From Bin87 sp963668585 (GTDB taxonomy: Bacteria; Chloroflexota; Dehalococcoidia; Lucifugimonadales; UBA3495), in NCBI GenBank assembly GCA_963668585.1, contig OY764869.1:1922001-1986000 (forward strand): a stretch of 64,000 bases of DNA. Direction: 5' to 3'. Positions within the stretch are counted from its first letter, which is position 1, and the number at the start of each line of letters is the position of its first letter. The notes beneath the pieces were generated by a model that had not been told where the DNA came from, did not search any database, and worked only from the letters and a program-made list of their open reading frames with translations. The translations under genes and the position numbers were made by a program. Below, in pieces: positions 8,436 to 17,366 of this stretch.

Positions 8436-8819
8436 ATGCCACTCTATGTAATGCTCGCAAATTACTCTGGACGGGGACGGCGCATGGGCCATGACAACCC
8501 CAATCTCCTCAGTGAGTCCGCCGCCGCCGTCGAAACCACCACCAGCAAGGTTCTAACCCAGTATGCCGTGTTGGGTCGCTACGACTTTGTGATTATCACC
8601 GAAGCGGTGGACAATCAATCCGCGGTCCGCCTTTCGCTTGAATTGGGTGTCCGCGCCGGGCTGAATATCGAGACGCTGCCGGCGCTGCCGATTGGTGTCC
8701 TCACCGACGAGGAGCACATCAGCCTGCTGAGAGATGCCGCCGTTGCGATGAATCTTCCGGCCAGTCCGGACGAAATCGCAGATAACGAGGATTGGCGGCT
8801 GCCCGACGAACCCGATTAG
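8436..8819 (+). CDS. GYD-family protein
   Basis: This 127-residue small protein starts MPLYVMLANYSG and contains AVLGRYDFVIITEAVDN, the characteristic core of the GYD family (ferredoxin-like alpha/beta fold). The C-terminal half is acidic. The frame stays open far upstream, but the upstream part crosses the repeat at 8215-8348 and has no protein-like character, so the ATG at 8436 is chosen. Members of this family have no established biochemical role. It is followed 27 bp later by thiD on the same strand. Confidence 0.8.
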   Translation: MPLYVMLANYSGRGRRMGHDNPNLLSESAAAVETTTSKVLTQYAVLGRYDFVIITEAVDNQSAVRLSLELGVRAGLNIETLPALPIGVLTDEEHISLLRDAAVAMNLPASPDEIADNEDWRLPDEPD

Positions 8820-8846
8820 CGTCCACCCTGGCGACCGACGAACAAC

Positions 8847-9647
8847 ATGACAACCACTCGACCCCCAACTGTGATGACCGTTGCCGGCTCTGATTCCGGC
8901 GGAGGCGCCGGGATACAGGCGGATTTGAAAACCCTCTCGGCGCTGGGCGTATTCGGCACTTCAACCCTGACGGCCATAACCGCCCAGAACACGGTGGGCG
9001 TCACCGCAGTGCATGAGATACCCACCGACGTGATAGCAGCCCAGTTTGATGCGGTGGTGTCGGACATCGGCGCCGACGCGGTGAAGACCGGGATGCTGTC
9101 TTCGTCAGACATCGTAGCCACGGTGGCGGAAGCAGTTCGCCGCCACAACATCGCCAATCTAGTGGTGGACCCGGTGATGGTTGCCAAGAGCGGCGACCGC
9201 CTGCTCAGGCAGGAAGCCATCTCCGTCATATGCAGCGACCTGCTTCCGCTGGCGACCGTCGTCACTCCGAACATTCCCGAGGCCGAGGATTTGACCGGGA
9301 GGTCGATAACCTCCGACAACGATGTTAGACGGGCCGCCGAATCGATTGTTGGCATGGGGGCGCAAAACGTCGTTATCAAAGGCGGGCACCGCGATGGTCC
9401 TCCCACCGACGTGCTGTTCGACGGCCGCGCATTCATGGAGTTCACAACCGATCGAATCCCCTCGACCAACACCCATGGCACCGGTTGCACTTTCGCCTCG
9501 GCCGTGGCGGCGGGACTGGCCCACGGTCTTGACGTGCCGGCGGCAGTGGACAGGGCCAAAGAATACGTCACCGCCGCCATCCGCGCTGCGTATCCCATCG
9601 GGCAGGGGCATGGACCGCTCCATCACTTCCACGCCTTTTGGGAATGA
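8847..9647 (+). CDS. thiD: Hydroxymethylpyrimidine (phosphate) kinase ThiD
   Basis: ThiD phosphorylates HMP and HMP-phosphate to HMP-diphosphate for thiamine synthesis in the cytoplasm. The 266-residue product has the family start VMTVAGSDSGGGAGIQADLKT. It also has SDIGADAVKTGML, LVVDPVMVAKSGDRLL, TPNIPEAEDL, VVIKGGH and the catalytic anion-hole region THGTGCTFASAVAAGLAHG near residue 212. Length is normal. It follows the GYD gene by 27 bp. No other thiamine gene is beside it; the YjbQ-family protein at 49698 has been linked to thiamine phosphate in other bacteria, but the two are far apart. Confidence 0.95.
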   Translation: MTTTRPPTVMTVAGSDSGGGAGIQADLKTLSALGVFGTSTLTAITAQNTVGVTAVHEIPTDVIAAQFDAVVSDIGADAVKTGMLSSSDIVATVAEAVRRHNIANLVVDPVMVAKSGDRLLRQEAISVICSDLLPLATVVTPNIPEAEDLTGRSITSDNDVRRAAESIVGMGAQNVVIKGGHRDGPPTDVLFDGRAFMEFTTDRIPSTNTHGTGCTFASAVAAGLAHGLDVPAAVDRAKEYVTAAIRAAYPIGQGHGPLHHFHAFWE

Positions 9648-9698
9648 TTTGGCCAACAAGCGCGCGACCGCGGAGAGGATTGGAGAGGATTTCGTTGC

Positions 9699-9704
9699 GT
9701 TATA
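9699..9704 (+). promoter_or_regulatory. -10 element upstream of ileS
   Basis: A perfect TATAAT lies 83 bp before the ileS ATG. The candidate -35 at the right distance (GATTGG, 9676-9681) is weak, so only the -10 is claimed. Confidence 0.4.
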
Positions 9705-9787
9705 ATCGCTTCGCGAAGGGGTAGAAACCAGAGGGCTGGCCGGATGTGGGCTGGCTGATTCGCAAGATGCAAAGAGGTATTCCAGCT

Positions 9788-12700
9788 ATGTTTGACGTGG
9801 TTTCCAGTCGAGTCAGTTTCCCGGATCTGGACGCTGAGGTGCTGGACTACTGGAAAGAAAGAGATGTTTTCCGCCGTTCCCTGGAGGAAAGGCCCGACGC
9901 CCCGCTGTTCATGATGTATGAAGGCCCGCCGACTGCCAACGGCAGCCCGGGGATTCACCATGTGCTCGCCCGCGTATTTAAGGATGTCGTCTCTCGTTAC
10001 CGGACCATGAAGGGTTGCCGCGTCATACGCAAGGGCGGTTGGGACACCCACGGTCTCCCGGTGGAACTCCAAATCGAGCAGGAACTCGGCATCTCCTCCA
10101 AGCGCGAGATCGAAGAGTTCGGGATTGCCGAATTCAACCGGCGCTGCCGCGAAAGCGTATTCCGGTACGTTAAGGAATGGGAGGTGATGACCGACCGCAT
10201 CGGCTACTGGGTCGATATGGACGATCCCTACGTCACGCTGGAAAACGACTACATCGAAACGGGCTGGTGGATTCTGAAGCAACTTTGGGATCGCGGCCTG
10301 CTCTACCAGGACCGGCGCGGCGCGCCCCACTGCCCGCGGTGCGTGTCCAGCCTGTCGTCGCATGAAGTGGCGTTGGGATACCGCGAAAACACCCCGGACC
10401 CGTCGGTGTTCGTGAAATTCGAGGCCACCCAATGGGTGGATGGCAGCGCTCCCGACGTACCTTCCTACTTCCTCGCCTGGACCACCACCCCCTGGACACT
10501 GCCCGGCAATACCGCCCTGGCGGTGAGCGCGGATTCCGATTACTCAATCGTGGAAACGTCGGACCAGAACGGCGCGAGCATCCGCATGATTCTGGCCACC
10601 GCATTGCTGGGCATCCTGCATGACGACTACACCATCACCGGAGAGGTGAAAGGCGATGCCCTCGTGGGCCTCTCCTATCGCCCGCTCTACGACGCCGCGC
10701 AGTATGGGACTCCAATTCGGCAGTTCGTTACCGACGACTCCGGACAAACCACCCTGCAAGACGCCGACACCTACTCGACCCGCATCGTGCCCGCGGATTT
10801 CGTCAGCATGGATGATGGTAGCGGGATCGTGCATATCGCGCCCGCTTTCGGAGATGAGGACCTTGGTCTGGGTCGGGAACGCCAACTCGCATTCATCCAA
10901 CCGGTTGACCTTCAGGGCATGGTTACGGGCCAGTACCCCTTCGCCGGCAAATTCGTCAAGGACGCCGACCCTGAAATCGTGGCCGACCTGGACGCGCGCG
11001 GCCTGCTGTACCACCAGGGCATCTACCGGCACACCTACCCGTTCTGCTGGCGTTGCGATACCCCGCTGCTGTATTACGCCAAAACCTCCTGGTACATCCG
11101 GACCACTGCCGTCAAAGACCAGTTGGTGGGCAACAATTCCAGGATCAACTGGTATCCCGAGCACATCAGGGAAGGCCGTTTCGGTGAATGGCTGCGCAAC
11201 AACGTTGACTGGGCGATTTCCCGCGAACGGTACTGGGGTACACCCATTCCAATCTGGCAGTGCGATGTCTGTGGCGCATCCGATTGCGTGGGCGGAGTCG
11301 CCGAACTGTCGGAACGGACGGATGAGGACTTTGCCGATCTGGACCTGCACCGGCCATACGTGGACGACGTGACGTGGCCCTGCGCGGAAGATGGCTGCGC
11401 GGGCGTGCTCCGACGGATTCCTGAAGTGATGGACTGCTGGTTCGACTCTGGCATGATGCCGCTGGCCCAGTGGCATTACCCGTTTGAGAACCGGGACATT
11501 GAGACTGACGGGAGGCTTCCCGCCGACTACATCTGCGAGGCGGTGGACCAGACCAGGGGGTGGTTCTACAGTTTGCACGCCCTGTCCACGCTGTTGCAGG
11601 ACGATGTCGCCTACCGCAACGTCATATGCCTGGGTCTCATCCTGGATGCCCGTGGGCGCAAGATGAGCAAGCGGCTGGGCAACATCGTGGAACCCGACTC
11701 CATATTGGATACACACGGCGCCGACGCCCTGCGCTGGTACCTCTTCACCGCGTCGCATCCGGGCGAACCCCGGCGCTTCTCGGACAAGTTGGTCCAGCAG
11801 ACCCTTCGACAGGTGCTGTTGACCCTGTGGAATGTGTATTCGTTCTTCACCAACTACGCCAACCTCGACGAGTTCGAGCCTTCCCAGATACCCGAAGACT
11901 GGAAGCCCGAAGCGGAACTGGACCGCTGGATATTGTCCGAATTGAACCAACTGGTGCAGGTTGTTGACGACCACCTGGACAATTACAACCCCACCGACGC
12001 CGGACGTCGCATCGCCGAGTTCATCGACGTGCTGTCCAACTGGTATGTCCGCCGGTCCCGCCGCCGGTTCTGGAAGAGTGAATCAGACGCCGACAAAATG
12101 GGCGCATACGCCACCCTGTACACCTGCCTGACCACGGTTGCGCGGCTGATGGCCCCACTGGCTCCCTTTGTTTCCGAGCAGATGTACCGCAACCTGGAAT
12201 TGCGCTTCAACCCGGATGCCCCCGACAGCGTGCATCTTGCCAGTTATCCCGTCTCCGACGACCGGCTTATTGATCAGTCCATCATGGACGCCACCAGGTT
12301 GGCCATCCGCGTGTCCAGCATGGGTCGCGCCGCCCGGAGCAAAGCCGGACTCAAGGTCAGGCAGCCGCTGGCCTCCGCAGTGGTGCGCACCCGCACGCCC
12401 GACGAGGTCAAATACCTCGATTGGGTTCGGGAGCAGATCCTGGAGGAACTGAATATCAAAGATCTGCGCCCGGAAGCCGCCGGAGATACCCTCTACGCCC
12501 AGGCGACCGCCGCAGCCGGAGACGGCTCGGATTCTGTGGTGTCGGTTGACGGTTTTTCCGCCGCCATCGAAGCGGGTTACATGGTTGCTGTAGATTCAAA
12601 CATCACGCCGGAACTTGCCGACGAGGGACTCGCCCGGGAGTTGGCTCGCCGCATCCAGAACCTTCGCAAGAACGCGGGCTTTGAGATAACGGATCACATT

Positions 12701-12886
12701 TCCACGTACTTCCAGGGGCCCGAGGACGTTGCCCGGGTAATGGCCGGCCACGGTGATTACATCATGCAGGAAACCCTGAGCGATGCGCTGCTGCCGGAGC
12801 CTCCCGACGACGACGCCACATCGGAAACTGCCAGCGTGGAGGGCATGGAGATCACCCTGGGAGTCCGCCGCGTACCGACGGGTTAG
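9788..12886 (+). CDS. ileS: Isoleucyl-tRNA synthetase, eukaryote-like (type 2) form
   Basis: IleRS charges tRNA-Ile with isoleucine and edits valine in the cytoplasm. The 1032-residue product has the class I active site as PPTANGSPGIHHVLAR (HIGH region) and KMSKRLGN (KMSKS region). WDTHGLPVELQIEQELG lies near the N-terminus, and the editing domain occupies about residues 200-400. Cysteine pairs (CPRC, CWRC, CDVC) suggest bound zinc. The GIHHV form of HIGH and the overall length match the type 2 enzymes seen in Bacteroidetes and eukaryotes rather than the E. coli type. The ATG at 9788 is chosen because AAAGAGGT lies about 10 bp upstream. mutM starts six bases after the stop. Confidence 0.96.
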   Translation: MFDVVSSRVSFPDLDAEVLDYWKERDVFRRSLEERPDAPLFMMYEGPPTANGSPGIHHVLARVFKDVVSRYRTMKGCRVIRKGGWDTHGLPVELQIEQELGISSKREIEEFGIAEFNRRCRESVFRYVKEWEVMTDRIGYWVDMDDPYVTLENDYIETGWWILKQLWDRGLLYQDRRGAPHCPRCVSSLSSHEVALGYRENTPDPSVFVKFEATQWVDGSAPDVPSYFLAWTTTPWTLPGNTALAVSADSDYSIVETSDQNGASIRMILATALLGILHDDYTITGEVKGDALVGLSYRPLYDAAQYGTPIRQFVTDDSGQTTLQDADTYSTRIVPADFVSMDDGSGIVHIAPAFGDEDLGLGRERQLAFIQPVDLQGMVTGQYPFAGKFVKDADPEIVADLDARGLLYHQGIYRHTYPFCWRCDTPLLYYAKTSWYIRTTAVKDQLVGNNSRINWYPEHIREGRFGEWLRNNVDWAISRERYWGTPIPIWQCDVCGASDCVGGVAELSERTDEDFADLDLHRPYVDDVTWPCAEDGCAGVLRRIPEVMDCWFDSGMMPLAQWHYPFENRDIETDGRLPADYICEAVDQTRGWFYSLHALSTLLQDDVAYRNVICLGLILDARGRKMSKRLGNIVEPDSILDTHGADALRWYLFTASHPGEPRRFSDKLVQQTLRQVLLTLWNVYSFFTNYANLDEFEPSQIPEDWKPEAELDRWILSELNQLVQVVDDHLDNYNPTDAGRRIAEFIDVLSNWYVRRSRRRFWKSESDADKMGAYATLYTCLTTVARLMAPLAPFVSEQMYRNLELRFNPDAPDSVHLASYPVSDDRLIDQSIMDATRLAIRVSSMGRAARSKAGLKVRQPLASAVVRTRTPDEVKYLDWVREQILEELNIKDLRPEAAGDTLYAQATAAAGDGSDSVVSVDGFSAAIEAGYMVAVDSNITPELADEGLARELARRIQNLRKNAGFEITDHISTYFQGPEDVARVMAGHGDYIMQETLSDALLPEPPDDDATSETASVEGMEITLGVRRVPTG

Positions 12887-12892
12887 CCGGCA

Positions 12893-13705
12893 ATGCCCGA
12901 ACTCCCCGAGGTAGAGAACACCCGTCAGTACCTGCTCCGCTCAGGACTCGTGGGCCGCCGGCTGGGCGCTCCAGAAATCTCCTGGGCGAGAACGGTCCGC
13001 GAACCGTCGGTGGGCGAGTTCATAGAGGGGACTGCCGGCCGCTGTGTGCTGGACGTCCGGCGTCGCGGCAAGTACCTGATTGCCCCGTTGGACGACGACC
13101 AGCACCTGATTCTCCACCTGGGGATGACTGGCCGCCTCCGCATCCATGACGGCGAAAGCGAGCCGCCGCCGATGGTTCGCCACACCTTCCCGCTGGATGA
13201 CGGGCGGGAAATGCGCTTTATCGATCCGCGCAAATTTGGCCATCTCTGGCTCCTGTCGGACCCCGCAGACGCCATGCCGAGGATGGGCCCTGAACCCCTG
13301 GAACCATCATTTACGGATGCGGCGCTGGCGGATGCGTTGTCCACCCGAAAGGCGCCGTTGAAAGCCCTGTTGCTGGAGCAATCGGTCATCGCCGGCCTCG
13401 GCAACCTCTACGCCGATGAGGCCCTGTTTCTGTCCGGGATACACCCTGAGCGCAGCGCCAGCAATCTATCTGAGGACGACATAATCCGTCTGAAACGGGC
13501 CATCGTGACTGCCCTGACCCGGTCAACGGAAGCTTACGCGGCCGCCAGGGAGGCGGAATGGCCGGACCCGCCCACGGCGCTGTCACCGTGGACCATCCCC
13601 CGCAATCCTGGGGAGGTCTGCCCGCGCTGCCAGACTGAGGTGCAACTGCTGCGGGTGCGGAATCGCAGCACCTGGTTCTGCCCCCGGTGCCAACCCGCGG
13701 AGTAG
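12893..13705 (+). CDS. mutM: Formamidopyrimidine-DNA glycosylase MutM (Fpg)
   Basis: This base-excision repair enzyme removes 8-oxoguanine and ring-opened purines and then cleaves the DNA strand. The 270-residue product begins MPELPEVE, so the catalytic proline (residue 2 with Met counted) and Glu3 are present. The conserved RRGKYLI lysine is there, as are HLGMTGRL, DPRKFG and GLGNLYADEALF. A C-terminal zinc finger with CPRC and CPRC pairs ends the protein. It starts six bases after the ileS stop, so the two are probably translated together. Confidence 0.96.
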   Translation: MPELPEVENTRQYLLRSGLVGRRLGAPEISWARTVREPSVGEFIEGTAGRCVLDVRRRGKYLIAPLDDDQHLILHLGMTGRLRIHDGESEPPPMVRHTFPLDDGREMRFIDPRKFGHLWLLSDPADAMPRMGPEPLEPSFTDAALADALSTRKAPLKALLLEQSVIAGLGNLYADEALFLSGIHPERSASNLSEDDIIRLKRAIVTALTRSTEAYAAAREAEWPDPPTALSPWTIPRNPGEVCPRCQTEVQLLRVRNRSTWFCPRCQPAE

Positions 13706-13783
13706 CAGGCCAGGGCTCAAATCAAGCGCTATGGCTGATGCCACCTGATGCCGCGGCCGTGGGCGGCGTACGCCGGGCATTGA

Positions 13784-13812
13784 TTGACGGCGGCCCCCTG
13801 CCCGCTTACACT
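13784..13812 (+). promoter_or_regulatory. Sigma-70-type promoter of the DapA-MfnB-TusA fusion gene
   Basis: TTGACG (13784-13789) and TACACT (13807-13812) are 17 bp apart. The predicted start near 13819 leaves a leader of about 74 nt before the ATG at 13893. Confidence 0.65.
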
Positions 13813-13892
13813 ATTCGCAGCCAATCGGGCCGCGCCTATGGCCCCGTTCAAGTTGGCAATTTGATGAAATCTGCTTTTGGAGGCTGACTAAG

Positions 13893-15989
13893 ATGGCCGG
13901 TTACCGCAAGCATGAGGCCCAGGAATGGGCTTGGCAGTCGCTCAAGGGGCAGTGGACCACGCTGGTCACGCCTTTTACCCCCGATAACCGGGTCGATACC
14001 GAAGGACTCCGGAGCAACGTCCGGCACGTTCAAAGCCTCGGGGTACGCGGCGGCGGCTGCACGTGGAACATGGGAGAATTCTGGAGCCTGACCGAGTCGG
14101 AACGCCGACTGGTCATGGATACCGTGGCCGATGAGGCCGCGGGACACTGGCTCATCGGCGCGCACATCACCGACACCTCCGTCAAAGAAAGCATCGCCTT
14201 GGCGGAACACGCGGAAGCGCGTGGTTTCGACCTCCTGATAATCGCGCCGTCATACATGGTGACCAAAACCGAGGATCAGGTCATAGAGTTTGTCGGCCAG
14301 GTTGCCAACAGCACCGACCTCGCAATTATGTTCTACAACTCCCCGCAGTTTGGGATCACCATCAGCCCTCAGGGCCTCAAGCGCCTGTGCTCGATCCCCA
14401 ACGTCGTGGGCGTCAAGGAAGCCAGTTTCAACCAGCAGATTTCCATTGAAACTCACCTGCTCGTAGGCCGCGATGCGGTAATCAGCACTCCTGACGAATG
14501 GATCTTCCACAAGGCCAAGGAGTTGGGTTTCCACCAGCAGGTGATGTTCGCCAACACCTCCGACTGGCGTTTCGATACCCCGCTGCACAACTACTACGTG
14601 CAGTTCATCGAGAAGGCGACCGCCGGCGATCTGGACATGGACTTCTACAATCGCCACATCAAGGACATCAAGGCGTTGTCCGACAAGTGGTGGGGCGGAA
14701 CCATGAAGAAAACCAACGGCTGCCTCCCGGTCTCGATGTGCAAAGCCTGGGGCGAGATGATGGGAATGGCTGGCGGAAGTGTCCGGGCCCCTCTGACCGA
14801 CCTGACCGCTGAAGAAAAGGGCGAGTTGTGGAGCGAACTCGAACCGCTGCTTCCACGCCTCGCAGCGGCGCATCCTCCCGAACACGAAGTTATTCACGGC
14901 CGTCCTCATGCCCAGTGGCTGAACGGCAACGGCGTCCGCAATGGACGCAGCGGACTCGACGAATCGGGCATGATGCTGCTGGTCAGCGCCCAGAACAAAG
15001 CTGAGGCGTTGGAAGCGGACCGGGGCGGCGCCGACATCATCGATCTCAAAAACCTGCAGGAAGCGTTGGTGGGTTCCGCGCATCCCAATCTGGTCAGGGA
15101 GGTGCGGGATATCATCCCATCCCACAAGCACGTCAGCGTAACCCTTGGCGTGGTGCCCAACCAGCCTGGCACGGTGGCCATGGCCGTCCACGCGGCAACG
15201 ATGATGGACGCTACATCGGTCAAGGTGGGGTTCCAGGTTGCGGACTACGAGACGGCGGTGGAAGTGCTGCGAGAATCCCGCGCCGCCATTGGCGATTCTG
15301 AGACCAAGCTCATCGGCTCCCTGTTCGCCGACAACCTGCTCTTTGATGGTGGCCTGGACCCGCATCTCATGGTCCAACTGGCCATGGAAGGCGAGTGCGA
15401 CGGGTTCCTCATCGACACGCTGACAAAGGATGGGCGCAACCTCTTCGACTTCATGCCTGAGCCCGTCCTGCGCGACATGGTGATGGAAGCGAAGGCCGCC
15501 GGACTCAGCACCGCACTGAGCGGCCACCTCAAGTTGGAGAACCTTGACGAATTGGCGCGGATCAACCCCGACATCGTCGGTGTTCGCGGAGCCGTTTGCT
15601 CCAGTGGCGAACGCGACCGGGGAGTCGCCTGGGAGGCCGTGGCGTACTTCAAGGAACAGCTTGATCTCAGGAAGAGCGGCCAGATCGATGTCCGCGCGCC
15701 GGTCGGCGCCGTTCACAACGGCAACGGAAGTGGAAACGGTCATCAAAACGGCAGCGGCTGGACCGTGATCGATGGACGAGGCAAGAACTGCGCCGGGGTG
15801 ATTGCGGCATTGAGTCGCCAGATGGAATATGACCGCACTTCGTTCATTGAGGCGATCCTGCACGACGCGCTGAACATCTACGATGTGATCTACTGGACAG
15901 AGCAGGCCGGCCATAAGCTTCTCACACAGCGGAAGGAGAATGACGGCACTCTGCGTGTACTAATCCAACCCTTCGGCAACGGCCGGTAG
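13893..15989 (+). CDS. Three-domain fusion: DHDPS-like aldolase, MfnB-like furan synthase, TusA-like domain
   Basis: I recognise three domains in this 698-residue protein. Residues about 17-325 are a DHDPS/NAL-family aldolase: FYNSP with Tyr148, and GVKEAS with the expected Schiff-base Lys175. Residues about 360-590 match the MfnB/DUF556 family, which makes (5-formylfuran-3-yl)methyl phosphate in methanofuran synthesis. Asp384, Lys386, Lys444, Asp508 and Lys512 have about the spacing I recall for the MfnB active site, and GVRGAVC near 563 is typical. After an Asn/Gly-rich linker (607-622), residues about 623-693 resemble TusA/SirA sulfur carriers: RGKNC with Cys633, and GHKLLTQRKENDG. The usual CPxP proline is missing. 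Promoter (13784) and terminator (16014) make it monocistronic. The combined function is unknown. Confidence 0.85.
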   Translation: MAGYRKHEAQEWAWQSLKGQWTTLVTPFTPDNRVDTEGLRSNVRHVQSLGVRGGGCTWNMGEFWSLTESERRLVMDTVADEAAGHWLIGAHITDTSVKESIALAEHAEARGFDLLIIAPSYMVTKTEDQVIEFVGQVANSTDLAIMFYNSPQFGITISPQGLKRLCSIPNVVGVKEASFNQQISIETHLLVGRDAVISTPDEWIFHKAKELGFHQQVMFANTSDWRFDTPLHNYYVQFIEKATAGDLDMDFYNRHIKDIKALSDKWWGGTMKKTNGCLPVSMCKAWGEMMGMAGGSVRAPLTDLTAEEKGELWSELEPLLPRLAAAHPPEHEVIHGRPHAQWLNGNGVRNGRSGLDESGMMLLVSAQNKAEALEADRGGADIIDLKNLQEALVGSAHPNLVREVRDIIPSHKHVSVTLGVVPNQPGTVAMAVHAATMMDATSVKVGFQVADYETAVEVLRESRAAIGDSETKLIGSLFADNLLFDGGLDPHLMVQLAMEGECDGFLIDTLTKDGRNLFDFMPEPVLRDMVMEAKAAGLSTALSGHLKLENLDELARINPDIVGVRGAVCSSGERDRGVAWEAVAYFKEQLDLRKSGQIDVRAPVGAVHNGNGSGNGHQNGSGWTVIDGRGKNCAGVIAALSRQMEYDRTSFIEAILHDALNIYDVIYWTEQAGHKLLTQRKENDGTLRVLIQPFGNGR

Positions 15990-16013
15990 GTTCTCCAAAC
16001 ACGCCAGCGATTT

Positions 16014-16040
16014 TTGGGACGGGTTATTGACCCGTCCCAA
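16014..16040 (+). terminator. Rho-independent-like terminator after the fusion gene
   Basis: An 11-bp perfect stem (16014-16024 TTGGGACGGGT with 16030-16040) has a 5-nt loop and is followed by TTT. It lies 24 bp after the fusion gene stop. The U-tract is short. Confidence 0.7.
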
Positions 16041-16134
16041 TTTCGTATCCGACTGCGGCCGTTGGAGACGCTCATCTCCCTGTCAACGGTGACGACTGCG
16101 GCCGGCGGTATGCCACACCCTACGCTCACCGAGG

Positions 16135-16266
16135 GGGCCATTCGATTGTCCTGGCGAAGGGCAATTGCTGTTGCCGGAACGCATCCCCGCTCACCGTCCG
16201 CCCGTCCTTCGACAGGCTCAGGATGAGCGGACTGCCTCGTCTGTCGTCAATAATCGAATGGCCCTG
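16135..16266 (+). repeat. MITE-like palindromic repeat, copy 2
   Basis: The left end reads GGGCCATTCGATTGTC and the right end TAATCGAATGGCCCTG, imperfect inverted ends. Inside are the box GGCAATTGCTGTTGCCGGAA and the hairpin core CGTCCTTCGACAGGCTCAGG. It sits between the fusion gene's terminator and the promoter of the molybdenum hydroxylase genes. Confidence 0.85.
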
Positions 16267-16322
16267 CACCCGAAGCGGGACGGTTGATGATTCGCCGAGG
16301 CCGGTGGTGGCAGGGTTTGACG

Positions 16323-16352
16323 TTGACCGCTTTTGTTGCGCAACCCTATAAT
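16323..16352 (+). promoter_or_regulatory. Promoter of the molybdenum hydroxylase operon
   Basis: TTGACC (16323-16328) and a perfect TATAAT (16347-16352) are 18 bp apart, 80 bp before the first start codon. The preceding region (15990-16322) holds only the terminator and repeat copy 2. Confidence 0.7.
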
Positions 16353-16432
16353 CCACCCGTCCGGCGCATGAGGGCCCTGACCGATGCCACGGCCCCTTCT
16401 GATCCCAACGCGTGCCGGAGGTGGAGGGACCC

Positions 16433-17350
16433 ATGGCTCGGTTTGACTATCTGGAACCGCACTCGCTGAACGAGGCGGTTCAAATGCTGGTTGACCATGG
16501 AGACGATGCTCGTCTGGTAGCCGGCAGCACAGATTTCCTGGTGCGTTGGCGCACCGGTTCCTGGCGACCCGATGTCGTGGTGTGCATACAGCACGTGCCG
16601 GGTCTCGATTACATTGACTGGAATCCTGATGACGGGCTGTCCATCGGCGCCCTGGCCACCGTGCAGGAGATTGAACACAACGCCGAAGCACGGGCCCATT
16701 ACCCGGCTCTGGTCGCCGGCGCCGCCGCGTTCGCGGGTGTGCAGGTACGCAATCTCGCCACCGTGGCCGGCAACGTGTGCAATGCCTCTCCAGCCGGCGA
16801 TACGCTCCCGGCGCTGCTGGCCTACAACGCGCAATGCCGGATCGCCGGACCGAATGGCGAACGGTGGCTGCCGTTGGACGAAATGTTCGTGGGGCCGGGA
16901 CGCACCGCCCTGACCACCGGCGAGATATTGACCGAACTACGCCTGCCCGCCCCTCTTCCGAATACCGGCGGGCTCTACATAAAGCACAGTCCACGCGGGG
17001 CAATGGACATCTCTGCGGTGGGCGCTGCATCCGTGGTCAGTCTTGCTGCGGACGGGACGTGCGCCTCTGTGCACATAGCCCTGGGGGCTGTCGCTCCGAC
17101 GCCCCTGCGAGCCTATGGAGCAGAGGGCCGTTTGGTGTCTCAATCCCCCGAGGCACCGAATATCGCAGAGGCTGCGCGCATTGCCGCGCAATCCTGCACT
17201 CCGATTGCCGACGTGCGCAGCGGGGCTGACTACCGCCGGGAAATGGTGCGTGTGTTGACGGAACGCACCTTGCGACACGCCGCCACCACCGCCGGCGATC
17301 CTCCATCCTTCGCTGACATTCGCCGCCTGGCTGTGCAAACCGCCTGGTAG
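16433..17350 (+). CDS. Molybdenum hydroxylase, FAD-binding medium subunit (CoxM/XdhB-like)
   Basis: This subunit passes electrons from the iron-sulfur subunit to FAD in a three-subunit xanthine-dehydrogenase-family enzyme. The 305-residue product has LVAGSTDFLVRWR and then VQVRNLATVAGNVCNASPAGDTLPALLAYNA, the FAD-binding signature. A C-terminal CO-dehydrogenase flavoprotein domain follows. The ATG at 16433 follows GGAGGTGGAGGG; a seven-residue longer reading overlaps that site. The gene order medium-small-large (M-S-L) matches cox-type operons. The next gene begins 16 bp later. Confidence 0.93.
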   Translation: MARFDYLEPHSLNEAVQMLVDHGDDARLVAGSTDFLVRWRTGSWRPDVVVCIQHVPGLDYIDWNPDDGLSIGALATVQEIEHNAEARAHYPALVAGAAAFAGVQVRNLATVAGNVCNASPAGDTLPALLAYNAQCRIAGPNGERWLPLDEMFVGPGRTALTTGEILTELRLPAPLPNTGGLYIKHSPRGAMDISAVGAASVVSLAADGTCASVHIALGAVAPTPLRAYGAEGRLVSQSPEAPNIAEAARIAAQSCTPIADVRSGADYRREMVRVLTERTLRHAATTAGDPPSFADIRRLAVQTAW

Positions 17351-17366
17351 ATTCGAGGTTGAATCC

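Noticed and set aside
10544..11974. 476-residue open frame on the minus strand opposite ileS
   Set aside because: No family match, and fully within a conserved synthetase gene on the other strand.
14250..15914. 554-residue open frame on the minus strand opposite the fusion gene
   Set aside because: It is antisense to a clearly conserved protein and has no recognisable domain; long shadow frames are expected at this GC content.
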